This document shows positions 18,293 through 27,512 of a DNA stretch of 64,000 nt, in pieces. Origin of the DNA: Gardnerella vaginalis (GTDB taxonomy: Bacteria > Actinomycetota > Actinomycetes > Actinomycetales > Bifidobacteriaceae); NCBI RefSeq assembly GCF_040427915.1, contig NZ_JBETXJ010000002.1, positions 1,240,001 through 1,304,000 of the forward strand. The letters run 5' to 3'. Position numbers and translations under genes: made by a program. Positions within the stretch are counted from its first letter, which is position 1; the number at the start of each line of letters is the position of its first letter. The notes beneath the pieces were generated by a model. That model saw nothing but the letters and a program-made list of their open reading frames with translations. It searched no databases and was not told where the DNA came from.

Positions 18293-20737
18293 ATGCTTGA
18301 GCAGCCTTCACTTGATGGTTTAGCGCGCAAACCACGTAGGCGTAAGAAGAGTGATTCAATACAGAGTCAAGCTGATAATCGCCCTATTGCTCATATTGTG
18401 CTGGATGTTCAAGCATCTCATCTCGGTAAAACTTTTGATTACATTGTTAGCAAAGATCAGGATGATTACGCTAAGCCAGGGTGTATGGTCCGTGTCAAAT
18501 TTGGTGCTAGACGCGTAAATGGAATTATTTGGGGTAGGAGTGAATCAAGCACAACACCAATATCTTCATTAAAGTTTATTGAAAAAATTATTCCAATAGG
18601 AGAAGTAGTTTCTAAATCTTTTATGGAAGATATTGCTTCAATAGCTAATGCTTATGGCGGAACAAGAGCTAATATTATTAGGCTTGCTTTACCTAGAAGA
18701 ATTGCTGGTGTAGATAAAGAAAATTTGCTGGACGATATTCATTTATCTAAAAGAGTAAAGTGGATTAACGAATTACAAAAAAATTTTAGGTCTAACAATA
18801 CTTGTGAAATATCTCAATACGATGGAAGTGAGAATCTTAGAAAAACAACAGATGCTCGTATGATTGCATCCTACCAGAATGCGAATCTTCTTAAGCAATC
18901 CTTAGAGGATGTTCAGAAACCGTATTATTTTCATCATGAAAATAGTTCACTTTCGAATAATTATAAAAATAATTGCAAAGCTTTTCTTATAGATGCTTTA
19001 CCAGGATCAATGAGATGGTCTCAGGATTTAGCGTGGATTATTGTAACTGCAATAAGAGCGGGTCGCCAAGTTGCTGTTGTTCTTCCTACAATTCGCGAAG
19101 TAAACGATGTTATGCGCTCCCTCATGGTTTATGGTCTTAAACCTTATAAAAAATCGCAGAATCCAAGTGGAAGTTTAAGTGGGGATGTTGCTCGTCTTTG
19201 TGCATATGATTCTCCAGCAGACAGGTATAGAGCGTGGAGAGCTATAGAAAAAGGAATTGTTCCATGTGTTTTAGGAACAAGATCTGCAATGTATGCTCCT
19301 GTTGAATCGCAAGCACTTTTTGTGATTGTAGAAGATAGCGCATATCAGTACGCAGATGGTATGATGCCCTATGCTCAAGCTAGAGGCGTTATGCGATTAC
19401 GTGCACAAAATCATAATGGTGTTTTCATAACAATGTCTTTTGCTAGAAGCGTGATAAGTCAAGACGAATTAAAAGGAAAAAATCTTGCTGCAAAAGTAAG
19501 TGGACCTTTAATTGAAATTAAGCCATTTAATACTATTGTGAATAATGCCTGCCCATGGGTTCGTCTACTTAATTCTGATAACCTTAATAAGATAAATGAT
19601 CCGAGTGCAGGATCTAGAATACCGTATACTGCATTAGCGTCGATTAGACAAACTTTAGACGCAAATATGCCTGTTTTACTTGTTACAGCACAAGACGATA
19701 CTGTTCAGCGTGCTGCATGTAAAAAATGCCACAGTATGGCTCGTTGTAAGCGCTGTACAGGTCCTCTTGACTTACCTATAGATGGTTCTGCTCCTAAATG
19801 CGCATGGTGTGGAAGTGCTGCGATTGGATGGAAGTGCTCGAATTGTTCTAGTGGATCTAACTTTATCGAGGCTATTCGTGTTGGAGTTAATTTTACTGCC
19901 AAGGAAATATTTAAGATTTTTAAGGATGTTCCAATTATTATATCTTCTGCGAAGCAGAAAAGTGGTGTTATAGAGTGGATTGATCAGAAGCCGATGATTG
20001 TCATTTGTACTTTAGGAGCAGAACCTCGAGTTTTAAGCTCATCTAAAGATTCTTGCGGAGAATATGGTCTTGTTGCGATTTTAGACGCGTGGACGAGTCT
20101 TTACAACACTGGTTTAGATTCTCGAATAGACACTTTGAATGCTTGGATGAAAGCAGCTTCAATGTGTGCGTCAAAAAACAGAGGTGGAAGCGTTCTTATT
20201 TTGGGTGAAACTTACGATATTCTCGCTAAATCTTTGGAAGAATGGGATTCATCACTTCTTTCTAAACAAGAGTTGCAAGAAAGAAGTGAAGCACTTCTTC
20301 CGCCAACTGTATGCGTCGCAAGAATATGGGGTTTTAGGCAGGCTGTAATAGATACGCTTAATGCTATAGGTGCAATGAGTGTAGATGTAAGCGAAGATAT
20401 TACAAAAGTCGCAAGCAAAAATGGTGATTTAGATAGTTCTAGTAATCTTCCAATGTTAAAAGTTGAAACTAAAAATAGTGATTCTAACGATGATTCTGAT
20501 GAATCCGAATATCTTCCTCCTTTACTTGGAATTGTTCCAATGAAGCCTCCTTCAACATTGCACGAGCAAAATTCTCAACGCTTTGAAGAGTTAAACGACA
20601 GAGTTAAAGCAGTTGTGAGAGTGCCGTTAGAGTATAGAGATGAATTAGTTAGTCGTTTGAAAAAAGAATGCGCAAAGCATTTTGCAATGCGGAAAAATGG
20701 CGAATTAAAATTTAGTGTGGATCCTAAGGATTTGTAA
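18293..20737 (+). CDS. priA: Replication-restart protein PriA, helicase motifs lost
   Basis: An 814-residue PriA-like primosome protein that recognises stalled forks. I choose ATG 18293 because AAGGA at 18281-18285 is well spaced for it; GTG 18287 is too close. The N-terminal 3'-DNA-binding domain is present, and a zinc domain with cysteines in CKKCHSMARCKRC, KCAWCG and KCSNC lies at about residues 475-525. The P-loop position reads LPGSMRWSQ (about 232) with no GK[ST], and the DEAH position is VEDSAYQY, so ATPase activity is not expected. This agrees with other actinobacterial PriA proteins, which are known to lack helicase motifs. It starts 24 bases after metK. Confidence 0.88.
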   Translation: MLEQPSLDGLARKPRRRKKSDSIQSQADNRPIAHIVLDVQASHLGKTFDYIVSKDQDDYAKPGCMVRVKFGARRVNGIIWGRSESSTTPISSLKFIEKIIPIGEVVSKSFMEDIASIANAYGGTRANIIRLALPRRIAGVDKENLLDDIHLSKRVKWINELQKNFRSNNTCEISQYDGSENLRKTTDARMIASYQNANLLKQSLEDVQKPYYFHHENSSLSNNYKNNCKAFLIDALPGSMRWSQDLAWIIVTAIRAGRQVAVVLPTIREVNDVMRSLMVYGLKPYKKSQNPSGSLSGDVARLCAYDSPADRYRAWRAIEKGIVPCVLGTRSAMYAPVESQALFVIVEDSAYQYADGMMPYAQARGVMRLRAQNHNGVFITMSFARSVISQDELKGKNLAAKVSGPLIEIKPFNTIVNNACPWVRLLNSDNLNKINDPSAGSRIPYTALASIRQTLDANMPVLLVTAQDDTVQRAACKKCHSMARCKRCTGPLDLPIDGSAPKCAWCGSAAIGWKCSNCSSGSNFIEAIRVGVNFTAKEIFKIFKDVPIIISSAKQKSGVIEWIDQKPMIVICTLGAEPRVLSSSKDSCGEYGLVAILDAWTSLYNTGLDSRIDTLNAWMKAASMCASKNRGGSVLILGETYDILAKSLEEWDSSLLSKQELQERSEALLPPTVCVARIWGFRQAVIDTLNAIGAMSVDVSEDITKVASKNGDLDSSSNLPMLKVETKNSDSNDDSDESEYLPPLLGIVPMKPPSTLHEQNSQRFEELNDRVKAVVRVPLEYRDELVSRLKKECAKHFAMRKNGELKFSVDPKDL

Positions 20738-20783
20738 AATCGCATAAACTTATTAATAAAGACTTATAAATAAAGAGGTTAAA

Positions 20784-21908
20784 ATGGTTGAAAAATGCTA
20801 CAATTGCGCGGTTTTGGGGAATCCCATATCGCACTCTCTGTCTCCAGTCCTGCATAATGCTGCATATAAGGCATTGGGCTTAAATAATTGGCATTATGGT
20901 AAAGAAAAAGTTAGCGAGGAAGACTTAAAAGATTTTATTGCAAATCTTGACGATTCCTGGAAAGGCTTAAGCCTTACAATGCCACTTAAAAAAACAATTA
21001 TGAGCCTAGGTGTAGCTTGCGACTATTGGTCTAAAACGCTTGGTGTTGCAAATACTGCTGTGTTTAGTAAAAAGCCATGCTTAGAAAATCCTGAGACGAT
21101 TGAGCTTTGTAACACAGACGTAAATGGGATTGTTGTGGCATTAATGCGCTCTTTAAAATCTCAAATATTAAACGCTAAAAGTGCGGTTATTATTGGCAGC
21201 GGAAACACTGCGTCTTCTGCAATGGCAGCTTTAATAGAAATTGCTCAAGGCTCAAAATTGAGCAAAATTAGTGTTGTTGCAAGATTGCAAAGCGATGGTA
21301 AAACCGTTAAAGGCGTTAGTAGATTTAACGATTTAGTAGATAAACATAACTCGGATTTTCCAAATAGCAGAAGAATAGAGCCGTCTAACTTGAATCTTAA
21401 AAACAAACGCGATTACAAGCCTGTTTGCGGTATAGAATTCCCTACTATTGATCCTGAATTTATAAAAATATCGCAAGATATAGAAAAATGTGATAAATCT
21501 CACATTCTAGAATCTATTTCTTCATTGGATGCAATTGAAGCAATTGCAAACGCAGATATTGTTATAAGCACTGTTCCAGCTCATGTAGCAGACGGATTAG
21601 CGCTAGCTTTGTGTGAATATTGCCAAGAAAAGTCAATAAAACATTTAGGAGCTTTGCTAGACGTTGTATATGATCCTCGACCAAGCCAGATACTTAAAGT
21701 TTGGAGAAAATACGGCATTGGTATTGGCGGAGAAGAAATGCTTTTACACCAGGCATTAGATCAAGTAAAACTCATGACTTTTGAATATAGATATGCGAGT
21801 GATGATTCTAGTGATGATTCTTGCACAAACAAACACCAATCTGACAAGGCTCCAGATTACGATTACATAAGAAGTTGCATGGAAAAAGCATTGCAGGAGG
21901 CGTTATGA
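20784..21908 (+). CDS. aroE: Shikimate dehydrogenase, enlarged
   Basis: A 374-residue shikimate dehydrogenase-like protein, about 90 residues longer than typical. Substrate residues are SHSLSP (16-21) and LTMPLKK with the catalytic lysine about 69. The NTDVNG motif is near 110 and the dinucleotide fold GSGNTASSAM near 138. Extra sequence of about 60-70 residues lies between the second strand of the nucleotide fold (VVARLQSDGK) and ADIVISTVPAH, and a Ser/Asp-rich stretch precedes the C-terminus. The catalytic residues are intact, so activity is expected. Its stop codon overlaps the start of rapZ (ATGA), indicating coupling. Confidence 0.86.
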   Translation: MVEKCYNCAVLGNPISHSLSPVLHNAAYKALGLNNWHYGKEKVSEEDLKDFIANLDDSWKGLSLTMPLKKTIMSLGVACDYWSKTLGVANTAVFSKKPCLENPETIELCNTDVNGIVVALMRSLKSQILNAKSAVIIGSGNTASSAMAALIEIAQGSKLSKISVVARLQSDGKTVKGVSRFNDLVDKHNSDFPNSRRIEPSNLNLKNKRDYKPVCGIEFPTIDPEFIKISQDIEKCDKSHILESISSLDAIEAIANADIVISTVPAHVADGLALALCEYCQEKSIKHLGALLDVVYDPRPSQILKVWRKYGIGIGGEEMLLHQALDQVKLMTFEYRYASDDSSDDSCTNKHQSDKAPDYDYIRSCMEKALQEAL

Positions 21909-22804
21909 GAACTGAAAATAGTGAATTCTCGCAGGTGGCAAGCGATTTTGAAGTAATGCTCATTACTGGCATGAGCGGCGCTGGCAGATCTCATGCAGCA
22001 AATGCTTTGGAAGACATGGGCTGGTATGTTATTGATAATCTTCCTCCAAAGCTACTTATTCCTCTTGTAGACATGATGACATCTTCTGGATCTAAAGTTC
22101 ATAAGCTTGCAGCAGTTATTGACGTAAGATCACGCGGGTATTTTGATGATTTATTTGCTGTTTTGGGTCATATAGATGATTTAGGCGTAAAAACTCGAAT
22201 ACTATTTTTAGATGCATCTGATTCTGTGCTTATTAAAAGATATGAGTCAGTGCGCAGACCACATCCTTTGCAGCGCGGAGGAAGACTTATAGATGGTATT
22301 TTGGAAGAGCGTGAGCTTTTAGGCCATCTTAAAGATTGCGCGGATATTATTATCGATACTTCAAATCTTAGTATTCATCAGCTTTCCACTAAACTTTATG
22401 AAGGGTTGCTTGGAAAAGGATCTTCTACAGTATCTGTTCACATTTTTAGTTTTGGGTTCAAGTACGGAATGCCGATGGATGCCGATTTTGTGGCAGATAT
22501 GCGATTTTTGCCCAATCCATTTTGGGTTCCAGAGCTTAGAGATTTAACAGGAAAAGATAAAGCAGTTAGCGATTATGTTCTTAAAAATCCAGCGGCAAAA
22601 GAATTCTTAGACTCTTACGAAAAAGCTCTTCTTACTGCAATCGATGGTTTTGCAAAAGAAGATAAGCATTATGTAACAATTGCTGTTGGATGCACTGGGG
22701 GTCAGCATAGGTCTGTAGCTATTAGCATAGAGCTTGCAAGACGACTAAAATTAAGAGGATTGCAGGTTACAGTATCTGCTAGAGAGATGAGATCTAGAAC
22801 ATGA
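21905..22804 (+). CDS. rapZ: RapZ/YvcJ-family nucleotide-binding protein
   Basis: A 299-residue RapZ-family P-loop protein. Walker A is GMSGAGRSH (22-30), with DNLPPKLL, DVRSRGYF and the C-terminal signature IAVGCTGGQHRSVAI. I place the start at ATG 21905, where GGAGG lies five bases upstream and the start overlaps the aroE stop. The Walker A has Arg-Ser-His in place of Lys-Ser-Thr; RapZ proteins vary here (GAGRST is common). In Actinobacteria the gene regularly precedes whiA. RapZ controls GlmS through small RNAs in enterobacteria; the role in Actinobacteria is not settled. Confidence 0.92.
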   Translation: MRTENSEFSQVASDFEVMLITGMSGAGRSHAANALEDMGWYVIDNLPPKLLIPLVDMMTSSGSKVHKLAAVIDVRSRGYFDDLFAVLGHIDDLGVKTRILFLDASDSVLIKRYESVRRPHPLQRGGRLIDGILEERELLGHLKDCADIIIDTSNLSIHQLSTKLYEGLLGKGSSTVSVHIFSFGFKYGMPMDADFVADMRFLPNPFWVPELRDLTGKDKAVSDYVLKNPAAKEFLDSYEKALLTAIDGFAKEDKHYVTIAVGCTGGQHRSVAISIELARRLKLRGLQVTVSAREMRSRT

Positions 22805-22859
22805 TTTAATTTCTCCTATAGGATTATGTAATATAAAAAGCAGAACTATAAAAGGTAAA

Positions 22860-23000
22860 ATGTCCAAGTCATTGGGTATCACAGAAAGCCGAGCATGTAG
22901 GTGTTTTGCACATTGTGCAACGGCATCTTGTATGAATCCCAACGCATACTCTAAGAAGAACAAAATAGGAGGTTTCCCTTGGCTCTTCTTGACGACGTAA
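22860..23000 (+). CDS. Possible small ORF overlapping the whiA start
   Basis: An open frame of 46 codons starts at ATG 22860 after AAAGG and ends 22 bases inside whiA in another frame. The peptide is cysteine-containing (CRC, HC, SC) and otherwise unrecognised. If translated, it could deliver ribosomes to the whiA TTG start, but it may be chance. Confidence 0.2.
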   Translation: MSKSLGITESRACRCFAHCATASCMNPNAYSKKNKIGGFPWLFLTT

Positions 23001-23917
23001 AGAACGAACTCGTCGCAAATAATAGTGAGCTACCAGCGGTTGTTATGGCTCAGGCAGCAGCAATGATGCGTTTTGGTGGCGGCTTAAGGCCAGTTAATAA
23101 TCAGGCTGTGATTCGTGCACAGTTTGATTCTCTAAGCGCAGCGCAATGGCTTGTAGATACGCTTGTGACGTGTTTCCAAAGAGAAGCAACGATTTCTCAA
23201 ACTACTCGTCAGACTCCTACAGGTGTTGTTACTCGTTACGATGTTCTTGTGGAGCGAGGTGCTGCAGCTTTGGCTCTACAATCAGGTTTGTTGGACCGTC
23301 GTATGCATATCGTTGCTGGTCTTGCCCCTGAAATTGTTGGTGGAAGTATTGCGCAGGTTAAAGCTGCGTGGAGAGGTGCTTTCTTAGCTCATGGGGCTAT
23401 ATCCGATCCTGGAAAGGCAAGCTATTTAGAGATTGTTTGCCCAACTCATGAGGCTGCTACGGCGTTGCAAGCAATGGCAGCACGACTTGGAGTTGGTGCA
23501 AAGGCGCGCAAAGTTAAAAGCTCTGAGCGTGTTACTTTGAGAGATTCTGACGCTATTGAGCGCATGCTGATTTTGATTGGAGCTCCTCGTTCTGCTCGAG
23601 AATGGACTGGTAAGCGTTCTGATGGTGAAGCAAGAGGAAAAGCTAATCGACTGGCAAACTTTGATGATGCTAACATGCGCAGAAGTGCTAAAGCTGCAGC
23701 GGAAGCATGTGAGAAAGTTCGTCACGCTTTTGATATTCTTGGAGACGATATTCCAGAGAATCTTTTAATGGCGGGAAAGTTGCGATTGCAGCATAGTGAT
23801 GCAAGTCTAGAAGAACTTGGTCATTTAGCGGATCCTCCGATTACAAAAGATGCTGTTGCTGGTCGTATTCGTAGGCTTTTGCAGCTTTGTGCTAAAGTAG
23901 AAAAGTCGCGAATGTAA
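22979..23917 (+). CDS. whiA: WhiA-family DNA-binding protein
   Basis: A 312-residue WhiA with an N-terminal LAGLIDADG-type homing-endonuclease fold (no catalytic aspartates needed in this family) and a C-terminal helix-turn-helix ending [16 protein letters not shown]. The [20 protein letters not shown] block near residue 138 is characteristic. The start is TTG with a perfect AGGAGG site 6 bases upstream, a rare codon likely to limit translation. WhiA controls sporulation in Streptomyces and division/metabolism in other Gram-positives. The gene follows rapZ after 174 bases. Confidence 0.94.
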   Translation: MALLDDVKNELVANNSELPAVVMAQAAAMMRFGGGLRPVNNQAVIRAQFDSLSAAQWLVDTLVTCFQREATISQTTRQTPTGVVTRYDVLVERGAAALALQSGLLDRRMHIVAGLAPEIVGGSIAQVKAAWRGAFLAHGAISDPGKASYLEIVCPTHEAATALQAMAARLGVGAKARKVKSSERVTLRDSDAIERMLILIGAPRSAREWTGKRSDGEARGKANRLANFDDANMRRSAKAAAEACEKVRHAFDILGDDIPENLLMAGKLRLQHSDASLEELGHLADPPITKDAVAGRIRRLLQLCAKVEKSRM

Positions 23918-23948
23918 TTGCTTTTTGACTAAGTATTTATTCGTATTA

Positions 23949-23977
23949 GCCGCATACTTTGAGTATGCGGCATTTTT
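23949..23977 (+). terminator. Rho-independent terminator after whiA
   Basis: GCCGCATACT (23949-23958) and AGTATGCGGC (23962-23971) form a perfect 10-bp stem with a 3-base loop, followed by ATTTTTG. Confidence 0.92.
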
Positions 23978-24129
23978 GTAGTTTTTTATTATCTGATTTT
24001 GGGCGTGCTTGTTGCGCACATGCGATATAATTGCTCATGGAATTTATAGACGTTTTAGCTTTGCTTTCGTCTTTTTCTTGTTAAATTCGCCATCATGATT
24101 GGTTGAATCATGTTTTGGAAAGGATACCA

Positions 24130-25335
24130 ATGAAGACACTTAAAGATTTGGGAGATTTGAGCGGCAAGCGCGTACTCGTTCGTGCTGATTTTAATGTTCC
24201 TCTCAAGGGCACGACTATCACAGACGATGGTCGCATTAAGGCTGCTTTGCCAACGATTAAAGCTTTGCGTGAGCAGGGTGCCAAGGTTATTTTAATGGCC
24301 CATCTTGGACGTCCAAAGGGTCAGGTTGTTCCAGAGCTTTCTTTGGCTCCAGTAGCGGCTCGCTTAGGTGAACTTCTTGGTGTTAATGTTGTTTTGGCTG
24401 CAGATACTTATGGTGAAGATGCTCAGGCTAAGGTAGCTGCCATGAATAATGGCGACGTTGTTTTGCTTGAAAACGTTCGTTTCAACGCTGAAGAAACCAG
24501 TAAGGATGCGTCCGAACGCGCTGAATATGCTAAGAAGATTGCTGCTCTTGGAGAAGTTTTCGTTTCCGACGGTTTCGGTGTTGTTCACCGCGCCCAGGGT
24601 TCAAATTACGATGTTGCTGCCGATCTTCCAGCTGCTGCTGGCTTGCTTGTTGAGAAGGAAGTTAAGGCTCTTTCTCGCGCAACCGAAAATCCAGAGCGTC
24701 CTTTGACAGTAGTTCTTGGTGGATCTAAGGTTTCCGACAAGCTTGGCGTTATTGAAAACTTGCTTTCTAAGGCTGATCGTCTTGTTATTGGCGGCGGTAT
24801 GGTGTTCACTTTCTTGAAGGCTTTGGGTCACGAAGTTGGTACTTCTCTGCTTGAAGAGGATCAGCTCGAGAAAGTTAAGGGTTACATTGAAACCGCTAAG
24901 AAGAACGGCGTTGAGCTTGTTCTTCCAACCGATATTGTTGTTAACGCTGGCTTCCCAGCAGGAGACACTCCAGTTGCTCCAGAAGTAGTTCCAGCAGATG
25001 CTATTCCTGCAGACAAGATGGGCTTGGATATTGGTCCTGATTCTCAGAAGCTTTTCCACGACAAGATTGTTGATTCCAAGACTGTTGTTTGGAATGGACC
25101 AATGGGTGTGTTCGAGGTTCCAGAGTTTGCTGCTGGTACTCGCGCTGTAGCACAAGGTTTAGTTGATGCAACAAAGAATGGCACTTTCACTATCGTTGGT
25201 GGTGGCGATTCTGCTTCTGCAGTTCGTAACCTTGGCTTCCCTGAAGATGGATTCTCGCACATTTCTACTGGCGGTGGTGCTTCTCTCGAATTCTTAGAGG
25301 GTAAGACTCTTCCAGGTTTGAGTGTGCTTGAGTAA
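24130..25335 (+). CDS. pgk: Phosphoglycerate kinase
   Basis: A 401-residue glycolytic kinase. It has VRADFNVPL (21-29 region), MAHLGRPKG (about 64), LLENVRFN (about 114), GGSKVSDK and the ATP-site [10 protein letters not shown] choose ATG 24130 over the in-frame TTG at 24103 because GGAAAGGA immediately precedes it. Codon use is strongly biased, as expected for a highly expressed gene. In the bifid shunt it yields ATP from 1,3-bisphosphoglycerate. tpiA and secG follow, a common bifidobacterial order. Confidence 0.97.
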   Translation: MKTLKDLGDLSGKRVLVRADFNVPLKGTTITDDGRIKAALPTIKALREQGAKVILMAHLGRPKGQVVPELSLAPVAARLGELLGVNVVLAADTYGEDAQAKVAAMNNGDVVLLENVRFNAEETSKDASERAEYAKKIAALGEVFVSDGFGVVHRAQGSNYDVAADLPAAAGLLVEKEVKALSRATENPERPLTVVLGGSKVSDKLGVIENLLSKADRLVIGGGMVFTFLKALGHEVGTSLLEEDQLEKVKGYIETAKKNGVELVLPTDIVVNAGFPAGDTPVAPEVVPADAIPADKMGLDIGPDSQKLFHDKIVDSKTVVWNGPMGVFEVPEFAAGTRAVAQGLVDATKNGTFTIVGGGDSASAVRNLGFPEDGFSHISTGGGASLEFLEGKTLPGLSVLE

Positions 25336-25353
25336 ATGACTTTAAAATTATTG

Positions 25354-25399
25354 TGCCGACTTCGATTTTATAAATTCTTTTTGTAGATCGGGGTCGGCA
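25354..25399 (+). terminator. Stem-loop between pgk and tpiA
   Basis: TGCCGAC (25354-25360) plus TTCGAT pairs with ATCGGGGTCGGCA ending at 25399. The following TAATGTTAATC is a poor U-tract, so it may be a partial terminator or an mRNA-stabilising stem. Confidence 0.5.
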
Positions 25400-25439
25400 T
25401 AATGTTAATCTTTCGAATAGTTGATTCTTAAGGGTGATT

Positions 25440-26237
25440 ATGGTTGTCAATAGGAAACCGATAGTTGCAGGCAATTGGAAGATGAATTTTAATCACCTTG
25501 AAGCCACTCATTTTATTCAAAAATTCTGGTGGCGTCTATGTGATTCTCACTTCGATTGTAAAAAATGCGATATTGCTCTTATGCCATCGTTTACGTCCTT
25601 AAGAAGCGTGCAAGTATTAGTTGAGTCTGATAATCTTCCTATTCTTTATGGCGCGCAAGCAGTTTCCGTTACAGCTCAAGGCGCGTTTACTGGAGATGTT
25701 TCTGCAGATATGCTTGCAAGCTTGGGCTGCTCAATGGTGATTGTAGGTCATTCTGAGCGACGCAAGTATCATCCAGAAGATGATGCGAATATTGTTGACC
25801 AAGTGCGAGCTGTGCTTGCTGCTGGTATGCAACCTATTCTTTGCGTTGGTGAAAGTTTTGAAGAGCGCAAGCAGGGTATAGAGCTTGATTTTGCAGTTGG
25901 ACAGGTTCACGACGTTACTCGCGATTTGGATTCTAAGCAGGCAGAGCGTTTGATTATTGCCTACGAACCAGTTTGGGCTATTGGAACTGGAATGGTCGCT
26001 ACAGCACAGTCTGCTCAAGATGCTGCTAAGGCTATTAGGGATGATCTGCAGGAAACTTTCGGGGATACTGTATCACAGAAAGTTAGAATACTTTATGGCG
26101 GCTCTGTAACGTCTTCTAATGCAGCAAGTCTTATTTGTGAGCCAGACGTTGATGGATTTCTTATTGGTGGAGCTTCTTTAGACATTGAGGAATTGGCTAC
26201 TATTGTTCAATTGTCGTCTTACAAAAATCGAATTTAA
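25440..26237 (+). CDS. tpiA: Triosephosphate isomerase
   Basis: A 265-residue TIM-barrel enzyme interconverting dihydroxyacetone phosphate and glyceraldehyde 3-phosphate. Catalytic Lys14 is in GNWKMN, His104 in GHSERR and Glu176 in AYEPVWAIGTG; phosphate binding is by LYGGSVTSSNA. I choose ATG 25440, five bases after AAGGG, rather than GTG 25434. It lies downstream of pgk and upstream of secG. Confidence 0.96.
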   Translation: MVVNRKPIVAGNWKMNFNHLEATHFIQKFWWRLCDSHFDCKKCDIALMPSFTSLRSVQVLVESDNLPILYGAQAVSVTAQGAFTGDVSADMLASLGCSMVIVGHSERRKYHPEDDANIVDQVRAVLAAGMQPILCVGESFEERKQGIELDFAVGQVHDVTRDLDSKQAERLIIAYEPVWAIGTGMVATAQSAQDAAKAIRDDLQETFGDTVSQKVRILYGGSVTSSNAASLICEPDVDGFLIGGASLDIEELATIVQLSSYKNRI

Positions 26238-26296
26238 TACATAGGTCAATGGCTTTTACTATGCTTTACAACGTACTCTAAAACAGGAGGTTACTT

Positions 26297-26545
26297 GTGT
26301 CCGCTGTGAAAATTGTTTTGCAAGTGTTGCTTGTGCTGACCAGCATTTTGTTGACATTGTTGATTTTGATGCACAAGGGCAAGGGCGGCGGTCTTTCCGA
26401 TATGTTCGGCGGCGGTTTAACGAAGAACGCTGGTAGCTCTGGTGTTGCAGAAAAGAACTTGAATCGTTGGACTGTTATTATAGCGTTGATTTGGGTGGCT
26501 GTTATTGTTGCCTTGAACCTTATGACTAAGTTCTCACTTATCTAA
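26297..26545 (+). CDS. secG: Protein-export membrane protein SecG
   Basis: An 82-residue SecG, the small stimulatory subunit of the SecYEG translocon. Two transmembrane helices (about 5-25 and 55-77) flank the loop HKGKGGGLSDMFGGG, the SecG signature. The start is GTG with CAGGAGG six bases upstream. A strong terminator follows. Confidence 0.95.
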   Translation: MSAVKIVLQVLLVLTSILLTLLILMHKGKGGGLSDMFGGGLTKNAGSSGVAEKNLNRWTVIIALIWVAVIVALNLMTKFSLI

Positions 26546-26555
26546 GTATTCTTTT

Positions 26556-26590
26556 AAGCGCGTAGTCGAAAGATTGCGCGCTTTTTATTT
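26556..26590 (+). terminator. Rho-independent terminator after secG
   Basis: AAGCGCG (26556-26562) pairs with CGCGCTT (26577-26583), followed by TTTATTTTAT. Confidence 0.85.
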
Positions 26591-26675
26591 TATAAGCAGA
26601 GCAGGTGTACATTTTGCTATGCTTTTTAAGATGTTAGAAGATGTTAGACTAATTAAAATACATTAGGTTATTGTT

Positions 26676-27512
26676 ATGCTTCATTTTTCTCCTTCTCTTG
26701 TGGTAGCAGATCTTGATGGCACTATGCTTCATGATGCTAATGCTTTTGAAAGCAGATATTTAAGCCAAGAAACTGTTAGCGCTTCTAAGCGTTTGAGTGA
26801 ATGTGGAATTCAGCTTGCGATTATTACTGCTCGACCTGTTGGAAGTGCTTTTGATTTTATTCACGATTTGAATGCTCAAGTTTGCGCGTACCTTAATGGT
26901 GCTCTTATTGATTTTGACTGTGCTCACAGCACGATAGGTGAGCTTACTTCGCAAAGAAGCCTTGATACTCTTACGCGTTTTGGATTTGATTCTCAACATG
27001 CTTGTAGTGTGTGTTTGCGCTTGCTTAATGAGATTCCTACGCTTCGCATTGGCATTGTTATGAACGATGTTCGTTACACTAATTTTGATGTTCGTATGCT
27101 TTGGAACGAGCAGGATTTTATTATTACCGATTTTTCTAATGTTCCAAGTGGCATTGCAGACAAGATTATTATTGTTCCTCGAGAGAGTGAGAAGGAAAAA
27201 CTTCAGAGCATTCTTCCAAGTGACTTTTCGCTACATATTAGCGAAGATGTTTTGTGGATGCTTACGAATCCTCTTGCAAACAAGGGACATGCGCTGAACG
27301 TTATTTGCAATCGCTTAAATGTAAAGCCGAGCCGCACAGTTGTTTTTGGAGACGATATTATTGATATCGACATGTTCCGCGCAGGGGGATACGGTGTAGC
27401 GGTAGCGAATAGTAATCCTCGGTTGCTTGCGATTGCAGACGAGGTTTGTGATTCCAACAACAACGACGGCGTTGCCAACTGGCTTAATTCAAATCTTTTT
27501 ACTAGATTGTAA
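26676..27512 (+). CDS. Cof-type HAD-superfamily phosphatase
   Basis: A 278-residue HAD phosphatase of the Cof (IIB) type. Motif I is VADLDGTML (11-19), motif II is AIITARP, and motifs III/IV are NKGHAL and FGDDIIDIDMFRAGGYGVAVAN. Such enzymes dephosphorylate sugar phosphates, nucleotides or flavin precursors; the substrate cannot be told from sequence. It has its own AT-rich upstream region after the secG terminator. Its stop codon is the last core-genome base before the island: an hsdS remnant begins immediately in the same frame. Confidence 0.88.
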   Translation: MLHFSPSLVVADLDGTMLHDANAFESRYLSQETVSASKRLSECGIQLAIITARPVGSAFDFIHDLNAQVCAYLNGALIDFDCAHSTIGELTSQRSLDTLTRFGFDSQHACSVCLRLLNEIPTLRIGIVMNDVRYTNFDVRMLWNEQDFIITDFSNVPSGIADKIIIVPRESEKEKLQSILPSDFSLHISEDVLWMLTNPLANKGHALNVICNRLNVKPSRTVVFGDDIIDIDMFRAGGYGVAVANSNPRLLAIADEVCDSNNNDGVANWLNSNLFTRL

